Below are positions 11,150 to 23,930 of a stretch of 64,000 nucleotides of DNA, piece by piece. The stretch covers positions 310,001 through 374,000 of the forward strand of contig JAQOTA010000034.1 in assembly GCA_029532415.1 (NCBI GenBank), given 5' to 3'. Under the pieces are notes generated by a model. The model saw only the letters and a program-made list of their open reading frames with translations. It ran no database searches and was not told where the DNA came from. Position numbers and translations under genes: made by a program. The DNA comes from Marasmius tenuissimus (lineage: Eukaryota > Basidiomycota > Agaricomycetes > Agaricales > Marasmiaceae). How positions within the stretch are numbered: the stretch's first letter is position 1; each line of letters opens with the position of its first letter.

Positions 11150-12020
11150 TCAGCACGCTAGCATTTTCTCGACTTGATCCATTTCCGCTTGTTCCTCAGG
11201 CATCTGAGGCGATATGCGATCTTCCAGCATCTCCAGTTCAAAAATCCATTTGTGCGTCGCCATAAGAACCTTGGAATCGATTCCAGTTCCCCATCGTAGG
11301 GCCCCGTCAAGTTGTCCCGCGATTCGCCATTGTTTCTTCACTGTTGATGATGGCAGCGGCCATCTCTTGTCAAAAAATGGGGGGATCGGTGGGTCATGAA
11401 CATGAGTACTCACTCCCACGCAACACATAACCTTGCCCATCTATATCGACACTCCGATCTTCAAGATCCAAGGGGGTGACGAGGTCGTATGCGACGAGAT
11501 TCCGAATAGCTTGCTGGTTGCACGATGTCACCGGTTACAGAGTCGGCAGTAGAATTCATCTCGGCCCAACGTACAGTTACCTCCACTTGAATGTCGTAGA
11601 AATTTGTGAGCATATCTATAGATGGCCTGATGCAGTACGTTAGATCAATGGGAGTAAACGGAGTTTTCTCATCTCACAAAATTGTGTGGGTATCAACTGA
11701 ATCCTGCGCCTCAGCGAAAGTGACGATTACTTGCACGACAACGGGCTCTTGAATACCCAGAGCTTCTTGAGGTGGAACGAAAATGAGAGCGGCACGGTTC
11801 AGTGACAGGTAGTACATGGTGGTCACGAAGAGAGGGGCAGATAGTCTATACATTGACAACCGGCTTCAGGCCGGGTGGGGCACCACGTGCCATAATTACC
11901 AAATTGGGAAGGAGGTTTTCTATAATAGGAACTTCACGACTGCGCACCTCCTGCCACTAGTCCACAGGTCTGCAATGCTTTTGAACGTGGACTTGGAAAA
12001 TTTTATTTGGAGCTATGGGT
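11150..12020 (-). pseudogene. Unresolved coding-like relic, copy A
   Basis: Minus-strand fragments look once-coding: LGIQEPVVVQVIV near 11730, LVAYDLVTPLDLEDRSVDIDG near 11460, and an open stretch ending DQVEKMLAC at 11150. I could not join them into one frame. The part at 11690-12000 is similar to 13750-14050 (copy B), with shared words around AGTACA-TGGTGGT, TTGAATACCCAGAGC and ACGTGCCATAATTACC-like blocks. I do not recognise the family. It may be a live gene with exons I could not resolve, or a decayed duplicate. Confidence 0.35.
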
Positions 12021-12060
12021 CTTTGGAGAGCAGCAGCTCATGTACATTTCAGCTACACAT

Positions 12061-13328
12061 CTACTTGAGAAATGCACTGTTTGTCTCTTCGAGCAGTAAT
12101 TCATACTCGGGTAGGAACTGAGGATCTGGTCGTGAGTACCACTTCGATGACCAAGTCAAGCAGTAATCGATACTCACCGCAATGTACAACGACTCAGCAT
12201 CTGCCTCCGTGTCAGCATTGAATTTCGCATCTGCGTCGCTGATCGGAACTTTCTTCAATCCATTAGCCGCAGCAGCTTCTGCCAAGAGTTGTATCTTGCA
12301 ATGTTTGTCGAGTAATCCATACAAGTAAACGGCTTCATCGACGGTAGTTCCCACTAGGAGCACATGAGCCTCGGTGTTCTGAAGTGAATGAATGAGTATG
12401 ACTAACGCGTAACCAAGCCATGATTCCTGAGAATGCATGCTCTGTTTTTCGGTCCCAGCGCCTTTGCGATGTTCGTTCCCTCCTCCTCGGCTAAGACGAT
12501 CCCAGAGTAATCGTCGTAGACACTGAGGTTGTCATAGAAGATGGAAGCGTCCTGTTGGAGGATGTCAATGGGACGTCCAAACGCGGACCTGTGATAAGTA
12601 TGGAAGTGAGACCGACGATTCACTGAGAGGGTGGCAGAAAGAGGGCACAACACACCAAGCACTGGCATTGGTCGAATGACAATGAGCAATGGCCTTAACC
12701 TCGGGGCGTGCTTTATGTATCTCCGAATCTGCAAACTGGAGGTCAACGCGCGGTGTAATCGTTCAACGAGGAATACACACGAATCCAATAACCGGCCATA
12801 TTGATCGGTCGTTGTGCCCCGTGTGGGGTCACATACCCGTCTGGACCGACCAGTACGAGTTTCGATTTCGTAATGGAGGAAAAGTGGACCGCAAACGGGT
12901 TCATCCTATCGAGCACGAGTGAGATGCCGCTCCCATTGGAAGAACGGACCAATGGACTGACCAATAATGGTCCGGAAGAATGGGGTCTCTGACAGTGATA
13001 TGACCAGAAGCACCCTCTCCGAAGCCCAATTTTCCCCAGTATCTGAAGGCGGCTGCCATGTGCTCCTGTAACAAGTGTTTAGCCCCAAAGTGACGACATG
13101 AAAATCTGATCGATATTGCACCTTCACCCATTCCCTCTCTTTATACGGGTCAGCAAATTCGGGCATGCCTAGTAGTTTTACTTTCCCTTCCTTGTCACCT
13201 CTCCATAATCGATCGATAGGTTTTTCGGGAACGCTATCCAACGCAGCGTGTTGTTCTGTCTTCACTGACTGAGCTTCGAGCCCACTTGGAGCAGCGTCGT
13301 GGACGTTGAATGAGGGCTGAGGAGACAT
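12061..13328 (-). CDS. Class II aldolase/adducin-domain protein
   Basis: Five or more exons give a protein of about 300 aa. The family includes zinc-dependent fuculose-phosphate aldolases and non-enzymatic adducin heads; fungal single-domain members are of unknown substrate. Visible family blocks: EHMAAAFRYWGKLGFGEG, SGHITVRDPILPDHYW joined to MNPFAVHFSSI, LVLVGPDGYV, IHSEIHKARPEVKAIAHCHS containing the zinc-ligand H-x-H, then AFGRPIDILQQDASIFY, CILRNHG with the later His, and TTVDEAVYLYGLLDKHC. It ends FLPEYELLLEETNSAFLK. Exon joins follow consensus splice sites at about 13135-13080, 12990-12915, 12785-12735 and 12655-12597. All zinc ligands seem kept, so catalysis is possible. It is flanked on both sides by copies of an unrelated relic (11150-12020 and 13723-14060). 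Confidence 0.88.
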
Positions 13329-13722
13329 CGTGTTTGACTGTGGTGGTGGGGAAGAGGAACGGGGATGCCCATGACTCAGACCTAGACCAGCACATTTTGT
13401 GGAGGGTTTGGACTGGCACGAGACTCAAAAACGTGGGATGATCCAATACTGTTTTCAAATGAGAAAAAATCGTCGACGTGAGAAACGTTCTCTGGCGACT
13501 CGTTGGCTCAGATTGTTCGCTTCCACGATTCAGAAGAAGTGAAGTCCTTGATCAACAACTTGTCCTCGGAAGTTGCAGTGAGACTGACAATCGTGTTGGA
13601 GTTTTGCTTTGGTGAAGGCAACTGAGCGTGATGTCCGCGCTATTGTGGGGAGGAACCTACTAGGTATTCATAAATAATCCGATATAGTTAGACCAACGTA
13701 CGCGAGAGTGAAGGGAATTTTT

Positions 13723-14060
13723 TCACCTCACGATATTAGGCGGGTGACGAACGTATTGGCAGAATTGACGTTTACTTGCACTGTCATGGGTTCTTGAACA
13801 CCCAGAGCTTTTGAGGTGAGAAAGGTGAGCTGCGCAGTTGAGTGACAGGTTGTACTCTACATGGTGGTGCAAGGAGAGGGCGGCCAAAGCTGCAGTAACA
13901 GCCCCGGAGTCAAAGCTCAACAAGCGTAGCGGTCCACGTGCTATCCTTACCGTATTTGGAAGGATGGCTTCCATAATCGGAAACCAAACAGACTCCCGAC
14001 TCCCGAGTGACGAGTCCCAGAAATTCATGTATATATCAAGCAAGACATCCTGTGGGCCGT
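13723..14060 (-). pseudogene. Unresolved coding-like relic, copy B
   Basis: Minus-strand text reads IYMNFWDSSLGSRESVWF, PIMEAILPNTVRIARG and LHHHVEYNLSL, and in another frame ALGVQEPMTVQVNVN. The last piece matches ALGIQEPVVVQVIV of copy A at 11.7 kb. The need to switch frame within 300 bp suggests decay or a missed intron. Family unknown. Confidence 0.35.
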
Positions 14061-14739
14061 CCTGACTTCAAGCCATCATGTATCTGATTCAAGATGTCGA
14101 TAAAGTTTGCGAAGGCTGCTCAAAAGATTGTTCTCTTTGCATTCCGCGTGGAAGAGGTGCAATACTCGAGCTTGGCGGTCGTGCTGGGGGTATTTGCTTT
14201 GTGGAAGTTGAGACATGTAATCAATGAGGGGAAGGGTACCGATGGAAATGGTTCTAACGAGTCCGCAAAAAGCATGCACGTTGAGATTGAAAATGTTCAC
14301 GTTGACTGGCCATAGCCCAGGAAAATCGACGTAAGCTGGTCACGATCATATACTGAACTCTTCTATTTGAAGAACGTCCCTGAAGGTCATATCACAATGA
14401 GCGCGCGTACTCTGCAAGTATGTAAGAAAGAATCCAACCCAAAAAAGAGAAAACATAAGGACACTGTGGTAAATAAGATACTACTGATAAGATAGGCGTA
14501 GGATGGTGTGTATCGTAAGTAAGGAAGGGAACAGAAGACAGCAATTCGCGAGGACCATAGGATAACGATATATAGGTGAGTAACGTGAGTCTAAGAACGA
14601 GAGGGATATAGGAGAGAACGAAATGGAAGGAAGGATTGACACAAGTAATATAAACAAGGCGGGAACGTCCACCAAACGAAGGACTCGTAACATAACGCAT
14701 TTTCTTCGCACACACATAAAGAAGGCACCCCCATCACAA
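14061..14739. other. Intergenic spacer
   Basis: 3' flank of the IMD-like gene and upstream DNA of relic copy B. Nothing gene-like is supported. Confidence 0.5.
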
Positions 14740-17700
14740 TTACCCCCTCTTCTTCCCCAACTTACTCAGAAGCCTCCTGGCACTCGTATACTCATTATCC
14801 TCGTCCTCACTCGAATCATTCCACATATCCCGAACTCCACCATCACTGTCACCATACCCTCTCCGTTTCGGGGGTGGCGTTGGCTCAATGTACGCGGGCT
14901 GCTTCTCGTTCCGCTCCTGGGCCTGAGCCGTAGCCTGAGCCTGAGTCTCCCATGACGGCTCCTCGTCATCCTCGATAGCAGGCGGAGTCGGTGAAAAAGT
15001 CGGTCTCAACGACACCCTCACGCTCTTCCTCCTCCTCGGCACCTGAGCTTGAGAGTCTTCCGAGGGAGTATACAAGTCTGCGGTTATCGCGTTCCCGTTT
15101 CCATTCCCAATGCCATTTGGAAGCGCAGCTGCCTGGGGTTTGTCTTGCGAAGGCGGAGGTGGCGGGGGAGGTGGCGTCGGAGGCCCACGTTCTGTCTCTG
15201 TATCGTCGCCAGAAGAGCCGTTGAAGACTTCGTGACCAGTTTCGTAGGAGGATATCGAGGCCGCATCGTCATCGTCGTCATCGACAGGTTGTTTGGGAAT
15301 AATAATTCCGTTGACAAGAGGCTGAGTAGGAATAGGAGCGATAGGAGCAATAGGAAGGCCGTTGCTTTCGGGTAGTGATTTGGACGGTAGCGGGAACAGG
15401 GTTATGGACGGTTCGGTATGAAGGGTGTGAGAGATGATGTTTCCATTGGTGGGCTTGCCGCTGGGTTGCAAAGGTGGCGAAGGTGTAGATGCAGAGTGCA
15501 AAGGTGATGGCGTTCGGCTACCGCCGCCCTTGAGGGCGCTTTTCAGAGGAAGGACCTGTTTTCTGGGCTGTGATGGAGTGACGGGAGGTGGCGAAGGTCT
15601 TCGTTGGAAGTGCACATGGTCAGTCCGAGGGGTGGAAGGAGTGGTGGTGATGACAGGAATGGCAGTCGCCGGAGGTTCGGGCAACGAATGGACACTCGAA
15701 CCCGCTTCCGCTAACGACGGTGCTTTTGGTAGGAAGAGACCACTACTAGCACTGGCGCTCCTGTTTAGGTGAGTGCTGGCAGAGGTTCCGGGACTCATGT
15801 TGATTGCCTCCAAATCTTTCAAACTGACACTCTTCGGTGCCTTCACCACTTCCATATCGACCAAGCCCACCGGCTTGACCGTTCCGCCAATGCTTTTCAC
15901 AACCACTGGGTTTCCATGCGCCGACGGACCGTTCCAGGCTTCCCTGTTCGCTTTAGCCACGTCCTCCACAATCGACATCAGGCTAGGGTGACTTCCACTA
16001 GTTTTGGTGCCAAACGTGACAGGCGCACTCGCACGTTTCTGTGCCTTAGGGGTAGGAGGGGAGGTGGGTACAGGAGGAACCTGGGGGGCACCATTGGTGT
16101 GCAGAGTGGTGATATTGGCGTTTCTCGTTTGTTGGTCCATACTGCTCGCCCGACGTTTCTTGCTCTTATTCGACCCGGTTCGCTGTAAACCGGACGAAGA
16201 GGTGTTGTGCGTTGTCGCGGAGCGGCTGCGGGCGGCGCTAGCAGTCGATGCACTTCGAGATAGAGTACCTTCCGAGGTCACGGGGACGAGATAGATATCC
16301 TCCTCCTTCGAGGTGCCGGATTGGTGCAACAACACGGGATTGGCTGGGGCCGAGGGACTGCTGGTGGGCGCAGCATCCCCAGATTCCTTCCTCTTCGCTG
16401 AGCTCTTCCTCTTCACACTAGACTTTCTCGAAGGCGGCCCTGTATCATCCGCTCCTTGTTGCTGTGCCTCCATGGGGGTTGTCTTTTGACTATCAACCCA
16501 TTCTTCTGCCCTTGACAAGCCTTCATTTTGTCCTCCAAGTTCCGCAATGTTCTGCTCCCTCAAGATCGTCGGGTCGAATGACGCGCTTCGCCTCCGTTTC
16601 TTCTTTATCCCCTCTTCCTTCTCGTCGAGAACGGCAACATCGACCTGGCTCACATTCTTTTTCTTCAGCCTCTTCCCAGAAACCTTCGGCGAAGAGTCAC
16701 TGAGCACCCTAGCCCTTGCGGGTATCGCAGGAGAAGACCCAGAGGCCACCATATCCTCCGACGCACGTCTCCCAGGGAACGGCCTCGTCGCCAAAACCGC
16801 CTCATCCCTCGTCAACTCCCTAATATTCCCCTCAATCCTCGTCTCCCACCGACTCTTCCTATTATCCTTCTCCTTCCCTGTGAACAACGGCTTCCTGGCC
16901 TTCTTCCTGCCCCTTCCATTCCCCAAGCTGCTCCCACCAGCAGACTCATCGTCGTCATCTTTTGCAGAGTTCACACTCCCTTCCTTCCCATGCCTCGTGA
17001 ACAGCCCACGAATGCTCCCCAAAAACCCACTCCCGCCCTTCTCCTTCCGAGGTGAAGACGAAGTAGTAGACGACGCCTTCCCGATATCGTGACTGGAGGT
17101 CCTCCCCGGGTTATATCGAGGATTCTCAACCACCCTCATCGGTTCATCCGCGACTTCTTCGTCCGAAGAGCCTCCTCCCTGTTCTTGCTGCTCCAAACTA
17201 GATCGAACCAAATCCTCCTCCGTAATTCGATGAGGCAGGACATGGCGTTTGGGCATGAATAACGAAGACGATGCCGAAGCCGAGGCAGGGTACTGTTGTG
17301 AAGGGATAGAGCTAGTGCTACCTTGATCAGACGGCGGCTGTGCTTCGGAGTTGATGTAGATGTGTGTAGTGGGGGAAGGGGGAACGATGGTGCCTACTTG
17401 AGATGCAGACTGCGAGGGCGCGATAGAGGAATGTGAGAGGTCCGAATTTGGAGCATCGGGAGCTACAGCTGGGCGAATCGGTATGGGCGTATGTATCACA
17501 GGGAGGTCGGGCATGGGAAGGGGTTTAGATTCCGGAGGTGGGCTCGCCACGGGTGAAAACACAGGCCGTGGTGATGCCGAAGCTGTTCATCAGGCGCATC
17601 AAGTCACGAACGTGCAAAATAACGAGAAATCTTACCTATTGCTCGTTGTTCTGCTGGACTTTGACCATAAAGATACACTTCGACATCCTTCCCGACCTGA

Positions 17701-18628
17701 GCCCAACGATGGCCGCATTCAGAAAGAGCGTGGAATCTTGTTTGGAGGCCCTCCCTCACTGCCCCAGTGCGTTTCACGTCCAGCTCATGTTCCTTGATCG
17801 CGAGATGTGCTTCACAGGCCTGTAGCTCCGACTGAGCCGCCTGCAGCTTTTTGTTCGCCGGCGCGGAAAAATACGAGTTGGTTTGTTCGGTCGGTGTGGG
17901 TAGGTAAGTCATGGATGTCGGGTCGTCGTAAGAGCCTAAGGTGGAAGAGGACTGGTAGGCTTGCGGGCTCAGTTGAAGCATTGAGTCTCTATTTGAAGAC
18001 GGCTTTGACTTCGCGGATGCCTTGAGTAGCCGTGTCACCCTGCGTATATTAATTGAGACGAGTTAGTATTGAAAACCGGAGACACAGAGTAAAGGACGCG
18101 ATATAAGGTCGGAAAATAGCACTTTTAGGCTCTCGTGCGAGGGACAAAGGCCATGGAATCGCGGTGCACGCACAATGAAATAGCTAGACCGTCAGTCTTG
18201 CCAGTCGCCCGCATTCATCGCCGAGGTGACCGTAATGGTCAAAGCAGGTATCCCCAGAGGAACACGACTCTTCCGCCAAGCACTCTGGCACTTTAAGAGT
18301 AGACAGCAGCGTGCTTAACTCACAGTATTTCCCTGTCCCTCATTATGTTTCCAACTTCATCTTCCAAATCCTTCAGATCTGCCAGATACTGTCTCCATCT
18401 TTCGACAGCAACAACATAGCCTCTCAATGCATCGTCCACGCTGTTCAGCGAGCCGGCAATTGCTAGTATAATCTGCGACGTCGGTGGAGGTGAGGACGCA
18501 GCGAAGGCCGTCAATGAATTGAACGAGGCATGGGAGGAATCCAGGAGAGCGTGTAAGTGCTTCGAATATTCCTTTTCGTGAGAGATGAGATTATTGAGAA
18601 GCCTAGAGTCTGAGGACCGGTGGACCAT
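14740..18628 (-). CDS. IMD/BAR-like domain protein with long disordered tail
   Basis: About 1,170 aa in three exons. Exon 1 (18628-18324) begins MVHRSSDSRLLNNLISHEKE and forms long amphipathic helices (LRGYVVAVERWRQYLADLK, LEDEVGNIMRDREIL). After a 284-nt intron, exon 2 (18039 to ~17637) continues VTRLLKASAKSK and another helix rich in Gln/Glu (KLQAAQSELQACEAHLAIKE). Exon 3 (~17586-14740) is low-complexity: Ser/Pro-rich, poly-Pro, acidic runs and a basic end LLSKLGKKRG. The layout suits an inverse-BAR or related membrane-curving helical bundle with a scaffold tail for cortical or actin proteins; this is recognised by pattern only. The stop lies just inside the short basic C-terminus. Alternative view: an unrelated coiled-coil protein. 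Confidence 0.72.
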
Positions 18629-19617
18629 TCGAGTCGCAACTCGCTGAACGAGTGCCGTTGAACGTTGTCGTGGATGATGGAGGTAAGAAGGAAAGGGGTG
18701 ACCGGTAGCTAGCGCAGCGTCACTCCGCTCTCATGATCAGCACTAATTATTCTTCCGTGAAGCCGTCCTGTCACTGTCTTCCCCCGGCTCGTCATGAATG
18801 TTGTTTCGGCAGGCTCTATTTCAAGGACGTTTGACATACCGACGATGACAAGCACCACAGTCTACAGATCGCACCACGAATGCTGAAATTGTACGACTCT
18901 TCGGTTCCCTTCGAGTCGACCCTGCATCAATCGACGCCGGACGGACACACGGCTGACTGGGTCGAAAGTACTGGGACGGCGGCGAGGACGATCTTGCGAC
19001 AGTTCTCAACGGCGGAATGCCCAGTTATATGCACTCTCATTGGAACATTTTCTGTCTGAAGGCGGAGAGACCGTATCTCATGATCGTTTGCTCACCCGCT
19101 CACAACACAGCAGAATATTGGTGGTGGTTAGGCGGACTCAGAAGAGAAGTTTCAACTTCTTTCCAACTTCTTTCACTGCCGGTGAGCTTGTTACACCTGA
19201 AGTCTCCTGAAGCTCACTCGTGGCATCACAAATCTGTCGAAGGCGCTCAAACAGCAAACTAACAACTCTCCTAGTAGCCAGTACAGGGATCGATACAGGG
19301 GTCTGGAGACCTTGCGGTATTATATCTCGTACTATAGACCATATGCACCAGCGAACTAGAAATTTGCCGAGTTTTGGCCATGCCTTGTTACAAACCCGCG
19401 AAATCTGAGTTGTATATTGAATAGTAGCTCCCCTTTCCCCACGTACGGTTGCCTACTCATGTCCATCATCGCCGATACAGCTATCTGGATTTCTCCTGTG
19501 ACCCGTTGTTGGCTCCTTGGCCACTCTTTCCAGTCATCTAGCCTCATCGAAGGCTATAACACTGCACGCAGTGTTAGACTGCCAGAGACAAAACCGTAAC
19601 ACGTGGCAAGCCTCGCG
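18629..19617. other. Divergent promoter region
   Basis: About 990 bp between the minus-strand IMD-like gene and the plus-strand NACHT block. It should hold both promoters. No gene or repeat was recognised. Confidence 0.5.
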
Positions 19618-22085
19618 ATGGCTCAGAACGTGAATCAGAACTGGGGAAGGGACCAAAACATACACGCAGGAAGTGGTAATCTCATTGTCCAGAACTTTGC
19701 AACAGCGACCCCAGACTGTGAGTTGTCACGCTCCTCTTCTCGAAAATACCAATAACAACTCGTACTTTCGGTAGCAAATGCTCACGCTATGGGCCAGCAT
19801 ATCCAGGGTAGGGGCGTCCCACAGAGCCGAGCAACAGTATTCGCGCGGGACCTGCCTTCCAGGAACCCGAGAAGTGGTTCTCGAGATTATTCACGCCTGG
19901 AGACGGGCAAAGGAGCAATCTCAACCGATATGCTGGCTTACGGGTGCTGCAGGAGTGGGGAAAACAGCTGTTGCTATGACTGTTGCCAATGCTGCTGAAA
20001 GCAGCGGGCTCGTCGCATCCTTCTTCTGGAGGTCTGACCCTCAACGGAACAATCCTTCTGCGCTCATGCTCACGATTGCCCGTGGGCTCGCCGTGTCGAA
20101 CCCATTGTTGAGGGATGCGATCGAAAGGAGAATATCCAAAGACCCTAGGATTTTGGACGCGTCGTTGGATCAACAATATCAGAAACTCATCCTCTACCCG
20201 TGTCTTGATGTATCAGAGGAGGAAGAGGAGAGAATTGAATCTCCCAGGGAGCCAGATGGGGAGGGATATCCTATGAACGCAACAGGTAGACGTTCATTCG
20301 CATCCGAGAATCCCATGTTCGTCGTAATCGATGGCTTGGACGAGTGCAACGGCGACGAAACCCAGCTGCGAATACTTTCCATTATAGCCTCATCCTACCA
20401 ACGTTTTCCCTCTTTTCCTCTGAGGTTCCTGATATGCAGCAGGCGGGAGTCCTGGATCCGGGAAGCGTTTGACAAGCCACATATCGCACAGTTTGCCACG
20501 CATATCGAATTGGACGAGCGGTTCCTCTCCAGCAGAGACATCGAGCGCTACTATCTCAACGCCTTCCAGGAAATCCGCGACAGTCCTCGATACGGGCGTG
20601 TCGAGTTTCCGGTGCCTTGGCCATCGGCAGATGACCTTTGGACGCTGGTACTGAAGGCGTCCGGCCAATTTATATATGCCATCACCGTCATCAAGTTTGT
20701 CAAACTTCTCGGTTGTAACCCCGTACGCCAGCTCCGTATTCTCCTTGAGAATCACCCAAACCATTTGGCAGCCAGATCTCCCTTCTATGAGCTCGACTGC
20801 CTTTACCGTGTGATCATTGATACCCATCCAGATCACCAGACCCTCATGCCCATCCTAGCTGCCATCTTGATTTTTCCGTATCAATCCATGGTAGTACCTT
20901 GACCGGAGTTCATTGTAATGCTCCTTGGACTATCTGCAGGAGATGTGGATATGGCCCTGACGACAATGCATTCAGTGCTCGACATAGAAGGTGGAAACTT
21001 TATGGGGATTCGCGTATCTCACGCCTCGTTTGCAGACTTCCTCCAGGATCCCTCACGCTCGGGACAGTTCTATATCGACAAAGCTGCGCAGCATGAGACT
21101 CTTGCCCTGCGGTGGCCTGAAAGTCTCGCGCAGCAAATCGAAGTCAACCCAGACATCTTGAAAGACAACCACACAAATCCTCAAGCCGACAGGCGCCTAC
21201 TCCGAGAATGGCGTTTCTTTTGTCAAGGGAGCGAGCGACTTCAGCTTGGAATAAACAACTTCCTTCAAAGGGTCCTTCGATCTACCTTTCCGGACCGAAA
21301 GCAATTACTCACAGCGCTTTCATCGTTTATACTGCTCTCCTCGCAAGGATATTGCCACTCTCAGTCCCTGTCGGTGACCGAGTTTCTTCTGGGACTTGAT
21401 CGTGGACATATGGTCTTGATGATCGTAGAACCGTTGGTAGCTTGTCGGCTGGCCTCCCTCGCTGCCGTTCCCCAGGCCGAGCTGTCTGAACCTGCAGAAA
21501 CAAAGCTGGAAATAATCTTCCTGAATTATCTCTTCAACCCACGACAGGAGCACTACATCAACATCCCCGAATACAACGATCTCCTTGCACGCCGGTGGAT
21601 TCAGGCACTTGCACCTGGCAACCAACCTGCTTTGGAGTGAGTTCGTCCTAGGTCCTATTTTCGTTTTAGCCTGTCACTCTCTGACGCGTTTGTCTAGCCT
21701 TGATCGGGGATTGCGTAGCATTTGGGAAGGATGGGGATATTTCTGTCTTCAAATCGAACGACCGAGTGATGGGCTCCTCTCTGACCTCGAAAAGCTAGAT
21801 CTCTCCGTTGTAGTGACCTCCTTGATGGACACCCACGGCCAAACTCATACCTCCTACGCCATCATAGACCATCTCTTCAATGCAGTTCTCTTTTGGCTAA
21901 GCTCAATTGTACGTTTTGTGCTCTTAGAGCGAGGTTCGGTCGTCATTGATTTTGTCTTCAAGGACGGTTCTGTCCCTGTCCGAGCCGTCAATCACTTCAA
22001 GGCGGCTCTCAGGCAGTTCAGGCATACATATCCGGTTGGATCGAAAGTGAGCTATCCTCGTCGTCCGGAGCTATGGGATCGGTAA
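19618..22085 (+). pseudogene. NACHT NTPase gene, copy 1 (frameshift and nonsense)
   Basis: Exon 1 (19618-19720) encodes an Asn/Gly-rich leader (MAQNVNQNWGRDQNIHAGSG). The NACHT exon follows from ~19775: VGASHRAEQQYSRG, Walker A GAAGVGKTA, Walker B VVIDGLDEC, sensor RFLICSRR, and helical DIERYYLNAFQEI. Compared with copies 2 and 3 (leader joined to N-P-H...LW), the start of exon 2 is out of frame by one base near 19785, though a downstream AG (GTAG before GGGCG) would restore frame while dropping ~11 residues. At 20900-20902 an in-frame TGA interrupts the helical region where copy 3 has a Thr. The text then continues in frame as PEFIVMLLGLSAGDVDMAL to 21638, and after an intron from 21700 to 22080. 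NACHT proteins are STAND ATPases acting as fungal NOD-like immune or self/non-self receptors. This copy is probably dead or makes a truncated product. Confidence 0.75.
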
Positions 22086-23930
22086 GTAATAGCATCTTCG
22101 TCAACTTCTTCGGAGATTGACTCTTGCTCAGAGGCATTATGCAGTACTGCCGTCGACAATTACAGGCGATTCGACTCAACTACTCCCAGAGAAGTCAAGT
22201 ACAATTTCCTGACCAGTGGCCTACAAGCGAGGACATCGAAAATTTGGTTCAGATGTCCCGCAACCGCTTCGTCCATGTATCAACTGCAATAAGGTTTATC
22301 GAGCTTGGTTATTACCATCCTGTGAGGCAGCTTCAGGTCATTCTCGAGGGCACCTCGTATGTGCCGGGAGCGTCGCCGTATCAGGAGCTCGACGCGCTGT
22401 ACCACGTTATACTGGATGCCAATCCCTACCGTGAAAACGTTCTCCCCGTTCTTGCTACATTGCTCGTTACCCCACCTTTCCTGGAGCCCTGTCCAGCCTG
22501 CATCCAGCTGATTCTTGGATTGCCTGCGGGGGAAGTAACTCTGACATTACAAGTAATGAGTTCGGTACTGGATAGCTATGGTTGGACGAATTCAACTCAT
22601 ATGTATTACGGCGACGACGGCGAGGCGTTTAGGGATTACCTGCCATTGACCCGACTCGGTCACGTAATTTTCACGCCGACATAACCGCCCAAGAACATGG
22701 CTTGGCACGCCAGTGGCTTCAGAGGCTCTCAGCTCGAGAATTTCGGGCTTACAGGTACGGGTTACATTGACTCTCGAGCTCTTGTATTTACTTGTTTCAA
22801 ATTTGGGCCTCTTCGGACATTGTTCGCAGTTATGGCCAGCTTTATGGCGAGAAAAGTGGCTCCTTCATGGGCTGGATTCGGTTCTGCACGTCAACTTTTC
22901 CCAAACCAACGCGTCTTTTGTTGAACGGTTTACGAGACGTGGACCTCGCCTCCGTCTACTGTCGTGCCAAATTTCGTCCTCCATTTTCACCTACGAAAAA
23001 CGAGAACGAAAAACAAGACCGTTCGGATTGGTATCAGATATTTTGGGAATTAGGTTCGTGGGTCCAACACGGCGTCATTAGCTTCGTGCTGATCACTGTC
23101 CAAGCGGCACGAAAATGATGTCTGTGAGGACTCTGACTTCGTCAAAGGTCTCGCGGACAAGTTTCTAGAAGACCCCATGTGTTTCCATCTCGAATGGTCA
23201 CCAGACGCGTTCTCCATTGACGACATCGTAAAGGCTATTACCATCGGCACACAGTGTCGGTATTTCATTCGTTTGATGCCAGGGTCTCCACCTCCATTCA
23301 AGCAACTTCAAACGCTTCTTCCACTCACAGACTGTCGCTGTAACCTTTCAGAAGGGGAAGAGCCTGACGACCCAAAGCACCTTGCGTACCAGTACGCTTG
23401 TCTAGAACTCGTTAAGGCTCTCGTTTCCGATCTTGTGGACCTTGCGGAGAGGGATTCCGAGGACAATAAGCACAATCCAAGTCACATCGTTGGGAACTTG
23501 ACTGGATCGATACTCCTCCTCCACTGTCACCTTGATTCGGAACTTCTCTCACTTTGCCTGACTTTTTTTGAATTGGCGAAGAGCTTGTCGGGTTTGACGA
23601 TGGAGGCTGAATTGGGAGAGGCGCGGAGGAAAAAACTACTCAAATGGATTGAGGTAAGTGTGGCGTATGGCGTTTTCGCTTGACTGCTGTGCTTTTCTAA
23701 CTGAACCCTGACTTGCGATCTTTCTCACTGGGTAGACCTTCCCGGACCGTTTTACTGAAGAAGCCGAAGTTCTGAAGGCACATGTTCTTACCTTGCCATG
23801 GGGGGAGTGGGGGGCCCAGTGGAAATCTGACCGTCAGCTCGTTATCTACCGTGGCGGTAGTGAAGAGCCACAAAAAGCTACGACAGTAGAGGACTTGGAT
23901 TGGGACTTCGACCCTTATGTGCGCCGTTAG
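22086..23930 (+). pseudogene. NACHT gene, copy 1b: headless C-terminal block
   Basis: Starts inside the NACHT helical region (YCRRQLQAIRLNYSQ, compare YYLNAFQEI in copy 1) with no P-loop upstream. It runs through YQELDALYHVILDANP and IQLILGLPAGEVTL, then a one-base frameshift near 22645 separates FRDYL from DPTRSRNFHADITAQEHG. After introns it resumes the family C-terminal domain: YGQLYGEKSG, GLRDVDLASVYC, ADKFLEDPMCFHLEW, HLAYQYACLELVKAL, SLCLTFFELAK, and the last exon TFPDRFTEEAEVLKA ending VRR at 23930. A GT-AG intron (22081 to ~22132) would splice copy 1 into this block in frame, so a fused transcript is possible. Unequal crossing-over between NACHT genes is the simplest origin. Confidence 0.72.

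Noticed and set aside
9119..13328. A three-gene biosynthetic cluster including the class II aldolase
   Set aside because: The aldolase is separated by relic sequence and its family is usually housekeeping; only the cyclase-dioxygenase pairing is worth testing.
16547..17092. 181-codon frame antisense to the IMD-like gene
   Set aside because: Lies opposite low-complexity Ser/Lys-rich coding sequence and has the expected Phe/Leu/Ser bias of a shadow frame.
20891..20939. Possible 49-nt intron removing the TGA in NACHT copy 1
   Set aside because: Its length is not a multiple of three and the new frame meets a stop seven codons later.
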